The notes beneath the pieces were generated by a model. That model searched no databases. It worked only from the letters and a program-made list of their open reading frames with translations, and had not been told where the DNA came from. Below are positions 1 to 8,486 of a DNA stretch of 64,000 nucleotides, in pieces. Within the stretch, counting starts at the first letter, position 1; the number at the start of each line of letters is the position of its first letter. Position numbers and translations under genes: made by a program. The stretch is from contig JBGTIS010000171.1 of the NCBI GenBank assembly GCA_041745535.1, positions 41,927-105,926 on the forward strand. The letters are read 5' to 3'. The stretch comes from JBGTIS01 sp041745535. GTDB taxonomy: Bacteria; Bacteroidota; Bacteroidia; Cytophagales; Cyclobacteriaceae.

Positions 1-629
1 CCGGTTTTTTCTGAAAAGTCGGCAATAAAGTTAGGTTTCACCACAATTTTTTCAGCAGGCAACCCGCCTTCTATAAATTTGGACCGGGCGAACTGAGAGA
101 GCGCGATAAACCGATTCACCGCCTTATCCCAGGTTTTTGCTTTCCGGTGGTATTCTATCATATGCGCCACTACCGCGGTTTGTAGCATAGAATTCCGGTA
201 CACTTTATCTGTTACACACTGGTAAGCGCTGCCCTGTATGCTTCGTTCATCTATGTGGCCCTCATTATCGATCAGATACCCATTAGGATGAAGCAGCCGG
301 TAATTATGCAGGGTAAGCACCGAAGGAATCCGCATTTGGCGGCAGGCATCGAACACCGAGGGTGTGATTAGGGGAAAAAAATTATGTACATGTACCACAT
401 CGGGTTTGTGCAGGGCAAGGGTTTGTTTAAAATCATCTCTGGAGGGGGCAGAATAATGGGTGTTCAATAAAACATTTAGTTTACCCTGAATACCTGCGAT
501 TTCATTATTATGTCTTGTATATTGAAATACATCGTGGTGATGCGCTTCCAGCAAGGTTTTTTCGTTCTGCACTACCACATCTTCGCCGCCCGCATACTGG
601 TAATAGTTATGTACCTGAATAATTTTCAC
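1..629 (-). CDS. Glycosyltransferase family 4, N-terminal part (runs off the window)
   Basis: This is the first 209 codons of a leftward gene whose 3' end lies outside the window. I chose a GTG start at 627-629, three bases from the stop of the upstream gene, because the frame begins KIIQVHNYYQYAGGEDVV. That glycine-rich stretch is typical of the acceptor domain of GT4 sugar transferases. Further on come VVHVHNFFPLITPSVFDAC and LHNYRLLHPNG, also common in capsule and exopolysaccharide GT4 enzymes. The C-terminal donor-binding domain with its ExxxxxxxE motif would be beyond the edge, so donor and linkage cannot be judged. It should act at the cytoplasmic face of the inner membrane as part of the polysaccharide locus. 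The family call is firm; specificity is unknown. Confidence 0.85.
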   Translation of the reverse strand, partial: MKIIQVHNYYQYAGGEDVVVQNEKTLLEAHHHDVFQYTRHNNEIAGIQGKLNVLLNTHYSAPSRDDFKQTLALHKPDVVHVHNFFPLITPSVFDACRQMRIPSVLTLHNYRLLHPNGYLIDNEGHIDERSIQGSAYQCVTDKVYRNSMLQTAVVAHMIEYHRKAKTWDKAVNRFIALSQFARSKFIEGGLPAEKIVVKPNFIADFSEKT

Positions 630-631
630 AA

Positions 632-1777
632 TCAGCGGTTTAATAAGTTGGTAATTCCATGGGCAAAGCGGGTAGCCATGTTCTCGACGGTATATCGCTT
701 GGCTGCCTGTTGGCAACCCTTTTTTAATTTTTCCAATTGTTCCTGATGCTGTAACAATTGCACCACCGCAGCAGTAAATGCCGCCTGTGTATCTTCGGTG
801 ATCAGCCCATTCTCATTATTTTCAAGATATTCAATTTCCGGGCTATGGTACGGATAATCCGTAGTAATTAACGGTACCGAAGCCACAAAACAATCCAGAA
901 TAACCAGCCCTACCAAACCGGGCATCAGCATTACGTCAGCCAGTTTCAGATAGCTGGCTTTCGTTCTTCCGGTAGCGGCGCCCAGGTAATGTAGCCAGGC
1001 GTGTTGTTCCTCTGCATGCTTCACAATAGAAAGGTCTATTCCATTACCCACAAACAGCATCTGGAAATCCGGAATTTGCCGTTGAATATGCTGGCAGCAC
1101 TGTACTAGAAAATCGAGTCTTTTTTCCGAGTACATTCCACCAATATAAATGCCGACTGGTCCGCTACCCAACCCAAGTTTTTGCCGCAGGACTTCAAGCT
1201 CTTTTTCGGTAATACTTTCCAGGTCGTTATGTAACTGCCGGGTATCGATGGCATTGTCAACAGAAAACACTTTGTGAGCGGGCACCCCTATTTCGGTTAA
1301 AAACTGCTGTACGCCATCGGTATAAGCAAACCAACCATCTGCCTGGTTTACCATCAGTAGTTTAAACTTATTTCTGAACGACTGTTGATTTACCTGTCGG
1401 TTAATGCCATGCCCCCAGAAACCCAGTTTGATGTAACCGGTGCTTCTTAGCGCCAGTAGATAATAATTTAACAACAGTTTGTTAGCCTGCTCAACAATAA
1501 CCAAATCATTTTTTTTGATATGGCGCAGCACATTTTGCCAATACACAGGGAAGCCCAACAATTTTATGGTTTTTACATTTTTAAAAATTCCCCAGTCGAT
1601 ATGAGCACTGTCCGCCTTACTTTTGTCACTGGTATCGCCCTGACCATAAATAAGTAATAAATCGATACCCTGCGCATCGAGTACTTTTTTTAATGCTTCA
1701 AAAAACGGAATCCGATACTGGGGTAAATGCTTCTGAACAATTACTACTCTGCTTTTCAAATCGCTGCTGCTAATCAA
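632..1777 (-). CDS. Glycosyltransferase family 4
   Basis: A 381-residue GT-B type transferase. An N-terminal Rossmann half (HLPQYRIPFFEAL) is followed by a donor half starting near residue 205 with YIGGMYSEKRLDFLV and LFVGNGID. The usual EGFGxxxxEA signature is degenerate: the equivalent segment reads MPGLVGLVILDCFVASVPL, so the second glutamate is replaced by aspartate-cysteine. The protein may use a variant active site. The start is TTG at 1775-1777, since no ATG occurs in frame until about residue 142; an alternative is the TTG six codons later. It follows the Wzy-like gene after 25 bases and is almost contiguous with the next GT4, so these probably form one transcript. Donor and acceptor are unknown. 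Confidence 0.85.
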   Translation of the reverse strand: MISSSDLKSRVVIVQKHLPQYRIPFFEALKKVLDAQGIDLLLIYGQGDTSDKSKADSAHIDWGIFKNVKTIKLLGFPVYWQNVLRHIKKNDLVIVEQANKLLLNYYLLALRSTGYIKLGFWGHGINRQVNQQSFRNKFKLLMVNQADGWFAYTDGVQQFLTEIGVPAHKVFSVDNAIDTRQLHNDLESITEKELEVLRQKLGLGSGPVGIYIGGMYSEKRLDFLVQCCQHIQRQIPDFQMLFVGNGIDLSIVKHAEEQHAWLHYLGAATGRTKASYLKLADVMLMPGLVGLVILDCFVASVPLITTDYPYHSPEIEYLENNENGLITEDTQAAFTAAVVQLLQHQEQLEKLKKGCQQAAKRYTVENMATRFAHGITNLLNR

Positions 1778-1802
1778 ATATTCATATTTATGTAAGCAAG
1801 GC

Positions 1803-2981
1803 TTATTGCCTCAATCCCTGCGAAGGTAATACTTTAGGAATATTTTTGGGAGCGTCGCTTCTTAACATTAACATCAGGATGATGAAGTAAAAAATATAAA
1901 ACTCGTACAGAATAGAAGGATTGTCAGTGAGCATGAAAATGTTAAAATAAATCATAATCATAAAGGAAGCATAATTTTGCAACGCCATCCTGTACATAAA
2001 AGTAAAGATCAGGGCAAACATGATAACACCAAACTCAATGATATACTTTAATACATCGGAATGCATATGAATAAAAAAAACATTGGAATGGATGTGCTTA
2101 TCTTCCAGAATGGTACCGATAAAGCCTAATCCACGGGGCAGCCAGGGGATAGAACCTACATAGTCGAACACATCTTTGTACATGGCTACCCTGCCTGAAA
2201 AAAGCCAGTTGGGAGGTATGCCCGTTAACTGGAACACGATTTCGTCGAAAGCACCCTGTGCTACCAAATAAAAAGCTATCGCAATGGCAAAATTGACAAA
2301 AAGCGCCATCAGACTCACTGTCCATTTGTTGGCTAGTATAAGCTTTTTAAAGGGTTTAAGCACAAAAAATAAAACCCCGGTAACCAATACCGCCACAATA
2401 ATAATCCGTTTGGCTCCAATTATGGCCGACACAAATGAGAGCAGTGCTAATTTTTTATTGTTCTCATGCAAATACATAATAAAGGCGGCCCCATAAATAG
2501 AAGACAAAAAGTTTTCGGTAGGCGGTGTTACAAAGTAAAAAATGGATGACTCATAAGAAGCCAGGGCCAGAATACTTTTATAACTGATTATAAAAATGTA
2601 GATGAATGAAAAAACTATAAAATAATTGACCCCTTTTTTAATAGAAGTGGTTGAACTGATATTGAATAGCAGCAAGGTAGAGAACAGGGCTGTGTTGGTA
2701 AAATAGAACTCTTTAATATAGCGCACATAGTTGATATCGCCCTGTTCGTTCAGGATAACCCCGATGACCAGTGAAACTAGGCAGGCGCCCAGCCACAGTA
2801 AGGTAAATATGATAAACTTTTTATTAACATTGTACAACCTGAATACAGGCCGTTTCTGCATAATGTTAATAGCCAGTAACGCTGGAAATATGAGGTATTT
2901 CACATACCTGAGAATGTGTATCGATTGCGTAAATACAATAGCAAGCGCGATACCCAGCAATAACCAGAACCCCGTTTTCAT
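1803..2981 (-). CDS. Wzy-like O-antigen/polysaccharide polymerase
   Basis: A very hydrophobic protein of 392 residues from the ATG at 2979-2981; a GTG 15 codons upstream is possible. I count roughly ten to twelve membrane segments. A large loop in the second half contains GRVAMYKDVFDYV and a histidine-rich stretch ending HMHSDVLKYIIEFGVIMF, the pattern seen in O-antigen ligase/polymerase (Wzy/WaaL) proteins, where a periplasmic loop histidine precedes a membrane helix. Such enzymes join repeat units at the periplasmic face. The context (glycosyltransferases on the left, export genes on the right) fits a polymerase. Sequence alone cannot separate polymerase from ligase. This gene is unusual beside a Wzm/Wzt transporter, which normally exports already complete chains. 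Confidence 0.75.
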   Translation of the reverse strand: MKTGFWLLLGIALAIVFTQSIHILRYVKYLIFPALLAINIMQKRPVFRLYNVNKKFIIFTLLWLGACLVSLVIGVILNEQGDINYVRYIKEFYFTNTALFSTLLLFNISSTTSIKKGVNYFIVFSFIYIFIISYKSILALASYESSIFYFVTPPTENFLSSIYGAAFIMYLHENNKKLALLSFVSAIIGAKRIIIVAVLVTGVLFFVLKPFKKLILANKWTVSLMALFVNFAIAIAFYLVAQGAFDEIVFQLTGIPPNWLFSGRVAMYKDVFDYVGSIPWLPRGLGFIGTILEDKHIHSNVFFIHMHSDVLKYIIEFGVIMFALIFTFMYRMALQNYASFMIMIYFNIFMLTDNPSILYEFYIFYFIILMLMLRSDAPKNIPKVLPSQGLRQ

Positions 2982-3326
2982 TTTGGGGTTGATTTTAAAC
3001 TTTGTCTTTAATTTGATGGTCGGCACAGGTAGTCAGGTTCTTATCGCAACAACAACCACAAATTTAGCAGGTAAAAACAGGCTTTCCTATTAATACAGCA
3101 GAGAGCATATTACTTTACTGATAAAAAACCGGTTTACAGGGTGGTAACTTGTTCTTAAGTAGTGGAGCAATAGTTTTAGGGTATTCTCCCCGGATTTATT
3201 CCGGGGTCCCATGAATGGGATGCCGGAATTCGGCAAAGCCTCATCCGGCAAGGAATACCTTATTACTTTTGCTCACCTGCTTATTTAAATTTATTGTAAA
3301 ATCAGATAAGAACAAAGTAATGCGTT
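2982..3326. other. Intergenic region with a structured repeat
   Basis: About 345 bases between the end of the beta-helix gene and the start of the Wzy-like gene. I see no coding frame with convincing composition. The main content is the multi-hairpin element at 3180-3259, described separately. The rest is AT-rich. Confidence 0.5.
3180..3259. repeat. Cloverleaf-like cluster of inverted repeats (REP-like element)
   Basis: Four nested or adjacent perfect stems occur in 80 bases. A closing stem GGTATTC (3180-3186) pairs with GAATACC (3253-3259). Inside are CCCCGGA/TCCGGGG (3188-3194 with 3200-3206), TCCCAT/ATGGGA (3207-3212 with 3215-3220) and TGCCGGA/TCCGGCA (3221-3227 with 3244-3250). The layout is a closing stem with three arms, but there is no tRNA T-loop or anticodon pattern. 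It may be a dispersed REP-type repeat, a terminator for the beta-helix gene, or a structured RNA. Only a search of the genome for further copies would decide. Confidence 0.55.
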
Positions 3327-5390
3327 TTACTGCGCCTGATATTTATCTGAATACAAACCGATTTCTTTGAGTGGAATTTTCTCAATGTTCAGCTTTTTGA
3401 GCACTGATTTGCTTTTCGGATAAATTTCCCCCTTTACCACATTGATATAACCAGGAATTTCTTTGATAACTTCGTTATTTTCAACGCTATAGTATTCTTT
3501 TTTAGCGCCGTCGAGCAGTCGTATGCCATTGCCAAAGCAAATATTGTTTTCGATAACATTGCCGGAAGGGATAGCAGGGTTCTTATCCAGAATAGAAGCC
3601 AATGCCGGATACTGGGTACTGTAGGGTGGATTTTTATAGTTTATATCATCCAGTTTCTTGTACATCTGCCAGCCACCTTTTTCTACAATATAATCTTTAG
3701 CCCACGTAAGGCCACGTGCATCCAGAAAAATAGCGATTTTACTTTTAATGAATACGTTGTTCGTTATCTCATTATCATGACCGCCACCCATAAGCACACC
3801 GCGGTCTACATCGTAAAATAAATTAGCATGTACTTTATTTCCCGAAGAAGCGTCGTCCAGGTAAACTGAGTTCACACCATGCGCGCCCGGCGCATGGATA
3901 TGATGAAAATAGTTGTATCGTACAATGTTGCCCCGCTTGGTCCAGTCTCTGCCAATATAAAATCCACCCACATCGCCTGATTCTTTCGCAAGGTCATGGA
4001 TTTCGTTGTATTCCAGCAGGTGGTCATTGCCATCGAAAATAACTCCCTGGCTTGGGGCATCGTGGATGCGGTTATGCGAAACTCGGGTACCCACCCCATC
4101 CAGTTTAATACCGGCATTCATCCAATTGGTGCTACTGAAATTATAAATATGGTTGTTGTCTATATAATTCTCACCAGAGGTTAATGTTTTTCGGTCACCA
4201 CCGGAAACTACCATACCTTCATCGCCGATGTTGTAAATTTCACAACTCTGTATGCCATTTTTATAGCCATTTTCTACCACAATACCCCGGGTACCAATGT
4301 TCCGAACGGTACAGCCCGCAATCTTGGTGTTTTTACAGTTGCTCATTTTTACGCCGATACCTCTGGTATATTCAAAATAAAAACCTTCCAGACTTACGTT
4401 GGATACACTGTCCATGGCAACCATTTCATCTTCCAGCAGCGAAATAAATACCGATCCTTTGTCTATAGGCGTGGGTGGCCAGAAATATAATATTCCCGTT
4501 TCCCGGTCTAAATACCACTCGCCGGGGCTATCCAGTTCTTCCAGAATATTAAAGGCATAATAACGCTGGTTTTTGGTATACCCAAAAATTCCATGCGGGC
4601 GGCGTAAAATAAATTCATTCATTGCCGTGTCAATCCTTGCTACACTTACATAAGATTCCGCATAATCGTGTGTCCAGAAGCCATGAAGCCATATGTTCGG
4701 GTCATCGACCCAATTATTTGGTTCGCTGCCTTTATAAGTAAATCTCCCAAAATGTTTTCCTATCGGAATGCCATATCGCTTAATGCGTTCCAATCCTCTG
4801 TTTTCCTGCTTTCCGGTTTGCGGCACCGAATCTATCCGAGACCAGCCTCTGTTTGGGAAGCGGGCCATTGTCATGCGGTCGCCATTGAAAAAAAGATCGA
4901 GACCCTGCGGACGGGATTTCCGGCCAAATCCTGTTGGCTTTATTGTGCCATAATTTTCGATACCCCTGCCTTTTAAGTTGATCTGATAGATTTTGTCATG
5001 GTACTCAGGATCAATCCTTTTCAAAGCTTTTTCATTGCTCAGCGGCTCAAAACCCTCAACTTTTCTACCGCCAATAAACTGAACCAGTTGTCCGTTATAG
5101 GGTTTGTAAATAATTTCCGTCTGCTCGGTGCCGGAGTCTTCCGCTCCAAACCGAATGGTGCTGTCAACCGGATAAATACCAGGTTTTATATACACCGTGA
5201 ATTTTCCTTTTGGCAGCTTTTTTTCTTTTTTTAATTGTTGAACCGCCTTTCGGGCCGCTTCCAGCCCCTCAAAAGGTTGTTCAAATACCACAAGTTCGTT
5301 TTTGTTTTTATTAAAAGGGACATAACTGGCTACAAGGGTATTTATCAGAATGAGCAATACCATGGTAATACCGGGAAAATTATTCTTCAT
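3327..5390 (-). CDS. Exported right-handed parallel beta-helix protein (putative polysaccharide-active enzyme)
   Basis: A 687-residue protein with an N-terminal export signal (hydrophobic ITMVLLILINTLVASYV). Residues about 30-120 resemble the DUF1565/pectate-lyase-like entry of beta-helix enzymes (FTVYIKPGIYPVDSTI). The segment EWYLDRETGILYFWPP near residue 295 is, from memory, shared with beta-helix glycosidases such as GH141 and GH120 and their uncharacterised relatives. From residue 330 to 590 there are regular turns rich in N-N-x-I-x-x (NVSLEGF, NTKIAGC, IDNNHIYNF, IENNICFGN), typical of coils of a right-handed helix. No C-terminal sorting domain is visible, unlike the related protein at 9757-11817. 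A trimming or depolymerising role on the locus polysaccharide is inference; substrate unknown. Confidence 0.8.
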   Translation of the reverse strand: MKNNFPGITMVLLILINTLVASYVPFNKNKNELVVFEQPFEGLEAARKAVQQLKKEKKLPKGKFTVYIKPGIYPVDSTIRFGAEDSGTEQTEIIYKPYNGQLVQFIGGRKVEGFEPLSNEKALKRIDPEYHDKIYQINLKGRGIENYGTIKPTGFGRKSRPQGLDLFFNGDRMTMARFPNRGWSRIDSVPQTGKQENRGLERIKRYGIPIGKHFGRFTYKGSEPNNWVDDPNIWLHGFWTHDYAESYVSVARIDTAMNEFILRRPHGIFGYTKNQRYYAFNILEELDSPGEWYLDRETGILYFWPPTPIDKGSVFISLLEDEMVAMDSVSNVSLEGFYFEYTRGIGVKMSNCKNTKIAGCTVRNIGTRGIVVENGYKNGIQSCEIYNIGDEGMVVSGGDRKTLTSGENYIDNNHIYNFSSTNWMNAGIKLDGVGTRVSHNRIHDAPSQGVIFDGNDHLLEYNEIHDLAKESGDVGGFYIGRDWTKRGNIVRYNYFHHIHAPGAHGVNSVYLDDASSGNKVHANLFYDVDRGVLMGGGHDNEITNNVFIKSKIAIFLDARGLTWAKDYIVEKGGWQMYKKLDDINYKNPPYSTQYPALASILDKNPAIPSGNVIENNICFGNGIRLLDGAKKEYYSVENNEVIKEIPGYINVVKGEIYPKSKSVLKKLNIEKIPLKEIGLYSDKYQAQ

Positions 5391-5713
5391 TACGTTAAAA
5401 TAAAAATAGCTAATTGGGACAAAAATATAATGAGGGTTTACTCAATTTACAGGTTGTATTTAAAAATTAACTTCAGTTAGTATTTACTTTAACATAAAAA
5501 AGATGCCAGAATAAGATATAAATCACAAAAATTCAATATAAACTTTATCAAAGGCAAATACTGAAAACAAAAATGGAATATTTGTCATAAAGTCTGTAAA
5601 GGGAAGTAATATAATGAGAGATTGTTTTTCTTAAAAAGAATTAAATATTTCCATTATTTTCTGATATTTGATAGTTTTACCAGTCATTTTTATTTGTGCT
5701 AAAAGAATTTACG
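5391..5713. other. Divergent AT-rich intergenic region
   Basis: About 320 bases between the leftward beta-helix gene and the rightward FkbM methyltransferase. It is strongly AT-rich and should carry promoters in both directions. I see one weak minus-strand promoter candidate (5420-5445), no coding frame and no repeat. Confidence 0.45.
5420..5445 (-). promoter_or_regulatory. Weak Bacteroidota-type promoter candidate for the beta-helix gene
   Basis: On the minus strand TATTTTTG (5420-5427) fits the TAnnTTTG -7 consensus and a TTG lies upstream (5443-5445). The spacer is only 15 bases, shorter than the usual 17-23, so this is a weak candidate. It lies 30 bases upstream of the ATG at 5388-5390. 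Confidence 0.3.
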
Positions 5714-6502
5714 ATGCAGTTTCTCAGAAACATATTTACTCGTTTCCCCCGCCTGAAGCGATTTTCTAAATCGATATATTATTTTCTCAGGGGCGAACCT
5801 CAGGTTAATTATTCCGAAATATCTGAAGAGTTGATTAAGAAATGTGTGAACAAACCCAACCCAACGTTATTAGAAATTGGTTGCAACAGCGGTGGACACA
5901 CACTGTGGATTCATAAAATGTTTAAAAAACCAACCATCTACTGTTTCGAACCTGATCCAAGAGCAATTGGCCGTTTCAGAAAAAATATTGAGAAAGATCA
6001 TCCTGATATCACATTATTCGAAATGGCGTTGAGCGATCAGAATGGTGAAATTTCTTTTCATCAGAGTGGAGGAAGTTATGATGAAGCGCAAGCCAAGGCC
6101 ATGCCGGAAGGATACGACTTGTCAGGGTCTATCCGAAAACCTAAAGATCATTTAGAGGCGGTTCCCTGGGTTACTTTTGGTAATACCATAACGGTAAAAA
6201 CCAGAACTTTAGATTCCTGGTGTGAGGAACATGGCATCGAGGAGATTGATTTTATCTGGATGGATGTACAAGGAGCTGAACTTGATGTGTTCAAAGGCAG
6301 CATAAATACCTTGCGAAAAACACGGTTTGTGTACACAGAATATAGCGACAGACAAATGTATGAAGGGCAGGCCTCTCTTAAACAACTAATTGACTATTTG
6401 GGTCATTTTAAAGTTTTAGTTCGCTTTCCGCATGATGTACTACTTTGGAATACTAAATTTGAGTTCCAGCCTGAAAGTGTGCTTAAATACATAAAACTGT
6501 AG
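5714..6502 (+). CDS. FkbM family SAM-dependent methyltransferase
   Basis: 262 residues from the first ATG (5714); a GTG six codons upstream would add VLKEFT. The SAM-binding motif I is LLEIGCNSGGHTLWIH (residues about 53-68), followed by the acidic motif II CFEPDPRAIGRF. The family-typical segment IDFIWMDVQGAELDVFKGS (residues about 177-195) marks the FkbM group, which O-methylates sugars or other small groups. In a polysaccharide locus it most likely methylates a sugar of the repeat unit in the cytoplasm. It is encoded rightward, against the main locus, and is followed at 212 bases by a fucosyltransferase-like gene in the same direction. Target position unknown. Confidence 0.88.
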   Translation: MQFLRNIFTRFPRLKRFSKSIYYFLRGEPQVNYSEISEELIKKCVNKPNPTLLEIGCNSGGHTLWIHKMFKKPTIYCFEPDPRAIGRFRKNIEKDHPDITLFEMALSDQNGEISFHQSGGSYDEAQAKAMPEGYDLSGSIRKPKDHLEAVPWVTFGNTITVKTRTLDSWCEEHGIEEIDFIWMDVQGAELDVFKGSINTLRKTRFVYTEYSDRQMYEGQASLKQLIDYLGHFKVLVRFPHDVLLWNTKFEFQPESVLKYIKL

Positions 6503-6713
6503 AATTTCCAGATCTAATATAATTTGGGTTGATGGTGCCATATTGGCTAAAATTAATAAAATAAATTATTTAAACCCTCTATAAAGTAGCCAGCAATGGA
6601 GAAATCTGCCGGAATGCTTTCTCAAAACGCAAAGCGCAACCTGTTATGAAAGTTTGTTTTATAATGGCCTTTCTTTTTTGGGCAGCACCAATCTAACCGA
6701 ATCTCATGAATGC

Positions 6714-7601
6714 ATGGTAATAATTTCAACTGATACCGGGCAACTTGCCAACCGCTTACTAATTTTCTGTCACTTTATAGCCAATGCTGTTGAATACGAT
6801 TATGCTCTGTACCATCCTTTCTTTCATGAATACGCGCCATATTTTGAAGCCACTTCCACCAATAATTTTCTGGGGCAGAAAATAAGTGCTAAACCTGTTT
6901 TTAAAAATGAAACGCTGAATAAACTGGCTGTAAAAGGTTTGAAAGCTGGCATTTACGTGCTTTCCTTTGTTTTGCCCAAAACCCCATTTTATCAGATTTT
7001 TCAGATTATTACCACCAACGATAAAACGCGAACCATATTTGACCTGAACCATCCGGATTTTATTGCTACCTGTAAAAGAAAAAAGGTTTTTGTACAGGGC
7101 TGGCATTTTCGGGATTTTACACATTTCAATAAACACAGCGATTTATTGCGTACTTTGTTCCGGCCGAAAGCAGCTTATCTGGATAATGTAAACAGTTTGA
7201 TCAGCAGGTGTCGCCAAAATTATGATGTACTGATCGGCATCCACATCAGATTGGGCGATTACCTCACGCATCAGGGTGGGAAGTTTTATTTTACACAGGA
7301 AGCATACCGTAATTATATGGTACAAATAAAAGATCAGTGTAAGGCACCGGAGCAGCGCATTTTATTTGTTATCTGTTCAAATGGTGAAATTGACCGGGAG
7401 GTATTTTCCGGACTGAACGTGGAACTGGGTACCAACCATTTTATTGAAGACCTGGTTACGCTTTCCAGTTGCGACTTTATATTAGGGCCACCCAGCACCT
7501 TCTCTATGTGGGCTTCTTTTTATGGTAAGGTTCCCTTATTCCATATTAACAAAGAAATAAAGAATGTAAAACTGGACGAATTTAAAGTGTACCCCAACTA
7601 A
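6714..7601 (+). CDS. Alpha-1,2-fucosyltransferase-like glycosyltransferase (GT11-like)
   Basis: 295 residues from ATG 6714 (VIISTDTGQLANRLLIF), which aligns in style with the GxGNQ/GQLANR N-terminus of GT11 and related fucosyltransferases. An upstream TTG at 6654 would add 20 residues of poor quality. The key motif is IGIHIRLGDYLTHQGG near residue 178, matching the HxRxGDY nucleotide-sugar site of fucosyltransferases. It is followed by ILFVICSNGEI and the C-terminal DFILGPPSTFSMWASFYG, also family-typical. GDP-fucose as donor is likely from the family but not proven. The gene runs in the same direction as the FkbM methyltransferase and ends six bases before the convergent GT2 gene. Confidence 0.72.
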   Translation: MVIISTDTGQLANRLLIFCHFIANAVEYDYALYHPFFHEYAPYFEATSTNNFLGQKISAKPVFKNETLNKLAVKGLKAGIYVLSFVLPKTPFYQIFQIITTNDKTRTIFDLNHPDFIATCKRKKVFVQGWHFRDFTHFNKHSDLLRTLFRPKAAYLDNVNSLISRCRQNYDVLIGIHIRLGDYLTHQGGKFYFTQEAYRNYMVQIKDQCKAPEQRILFVICSNGEIDREVFSGLNVELGTNHFIEDLVTLSSCDFILGPPSTFSMWASFYGKVPLFHINKEIKNVKLDEFKVYPN

Positions 7602-7607
7602 ACGCTT

Positions 7608-8486
7608 TTATTTTTTGGCAGTTGACTTACGTTTGAAAACCTTCGCTATTTCCGACAAATAAATTTTTACATAAGGACTTAAAAAATAACCAGGCCAAAG
7701 CAGGCCGCCATATCGTTTGGCAAAAGCTTTCCATTCTTTGATGGGTAACCCTTTGACGGAAGTTGCCCTTTGCAGCCTTTTTTTCAATCCCAGGCTGGTA
7801 TCGCGCCAGCTGCCTTCCACAGCATTTTTAGAACAATAGCCCAGGTAGCCAGGCGCGATAAAAATTTTGGCACCCTGCCGTGCAGCCCGAAGCCCATAAT
7901 CGAAGTCGCCCAGCGAATGGGTAAAAGCCGGGTCCAGGTTGCCGACTATTTTTGCCACAGCCTTCGGAATTAAAACGATATTGCCATTCATTGTTTCACA
8001 TTCCTTAATCACCGTATCGTCGGGCTTCACATGTTCGAACCGCAAAGGCGCATACAATGATTTCCTTACTAAGCCGCCATAAGTGAAAGCTGACGTTTCA
8101 AAATCCTGGGTAGATCCGGTAATGATGCTGCATTCATTGTGCCTGGCCACGGCCTGCCGGTAGCTTTCGCAAAATACTTCCAGCGCATTGGGTTTTAGGG
8201 TGGTATCGTCGTTTAGCCACATATAAAAATCATGATCATTTTCCATAGCGGCCTGAAAAGCCACCCGCATGCCTCCATTCCAGAAATAGGATCCGTCGCC
8301 CTTCAGTACGGTTACCTGCTCAAAAGTACTTTTAATGCGCTCGCCGGAACCGTCGGTAGAGCCATCGTCGAATACATACACGCTGACCGCGCTGAAACAA
8401 GCTTTTGAGGCTTTCATCAAAGCATGCAAACAGGCTATAGTTTTATCAGAACGGTTATAACAGGCCAGAATTACAGCTAAAATCAT
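7608..8486 (-). CDS. Glycosyltransferase family 2
   Basis: A 292-residue GT-A fold transferase. The N-terminal strand VILACYNRSDKTIACL leads to the nucleotide-binding VFDDGSTDGSGE (residues about 38-49). The metal-binding DxD equivalent is MWLNDDTTL near residue 90, and the acceptor region contains SLGDFDYGLRA. The pattern resembles rhamnosyltransferase-like GT2 enzymes of O-antigen loci. It starts inside the last codon of the upstream GT4 (4-base overlap at 8483-8486), so translation is probably coupled. It has no C-terminal membrane helices. Sugar donor unknown. Confidence 0.88.
   Translation of the reverse strand: MILAVILACYNRSDKTIACLHALMKASKACFSAVSVYVFDDGSTDGSGERIKSTFEQVTVLKGDGSYFWNGGMRVAFQAAMENDHDFYMWLNDDTTLKPNALEVFCESYRQAVARHNECSIITGSTQDFETSAFTYGGLVRKSLYAPLRFEHVKPDDTVIKECETMNGNIVLIPKAVAKIVGNLDPAFTHSLGDFDYGLRAARQGAKIFIAPGYLGYCSKNAVEGSWRDTSLGLKKRLQRATSVKGLPIKEWKAFAKRYGGLLWPGYFLSPYVKIYLSEIAKVFKRKSTAKK

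Noticed and set aside
3180..3259. tRNA gene suggested by the cloverleaf layout
   Set aside because: There is no T-arm GTTCRA sequence and the loop sizes and stem lengths do not fit a tRNA.
6646..6696. A short ATG frame (KVCFIMAFLFWAAPI) before the fucosyltransferase-like gene
   Set aside because: Only 16 codons and in another frame; the ATG at 6714 gives a complete family N-terminus, so no frameshift is needed.
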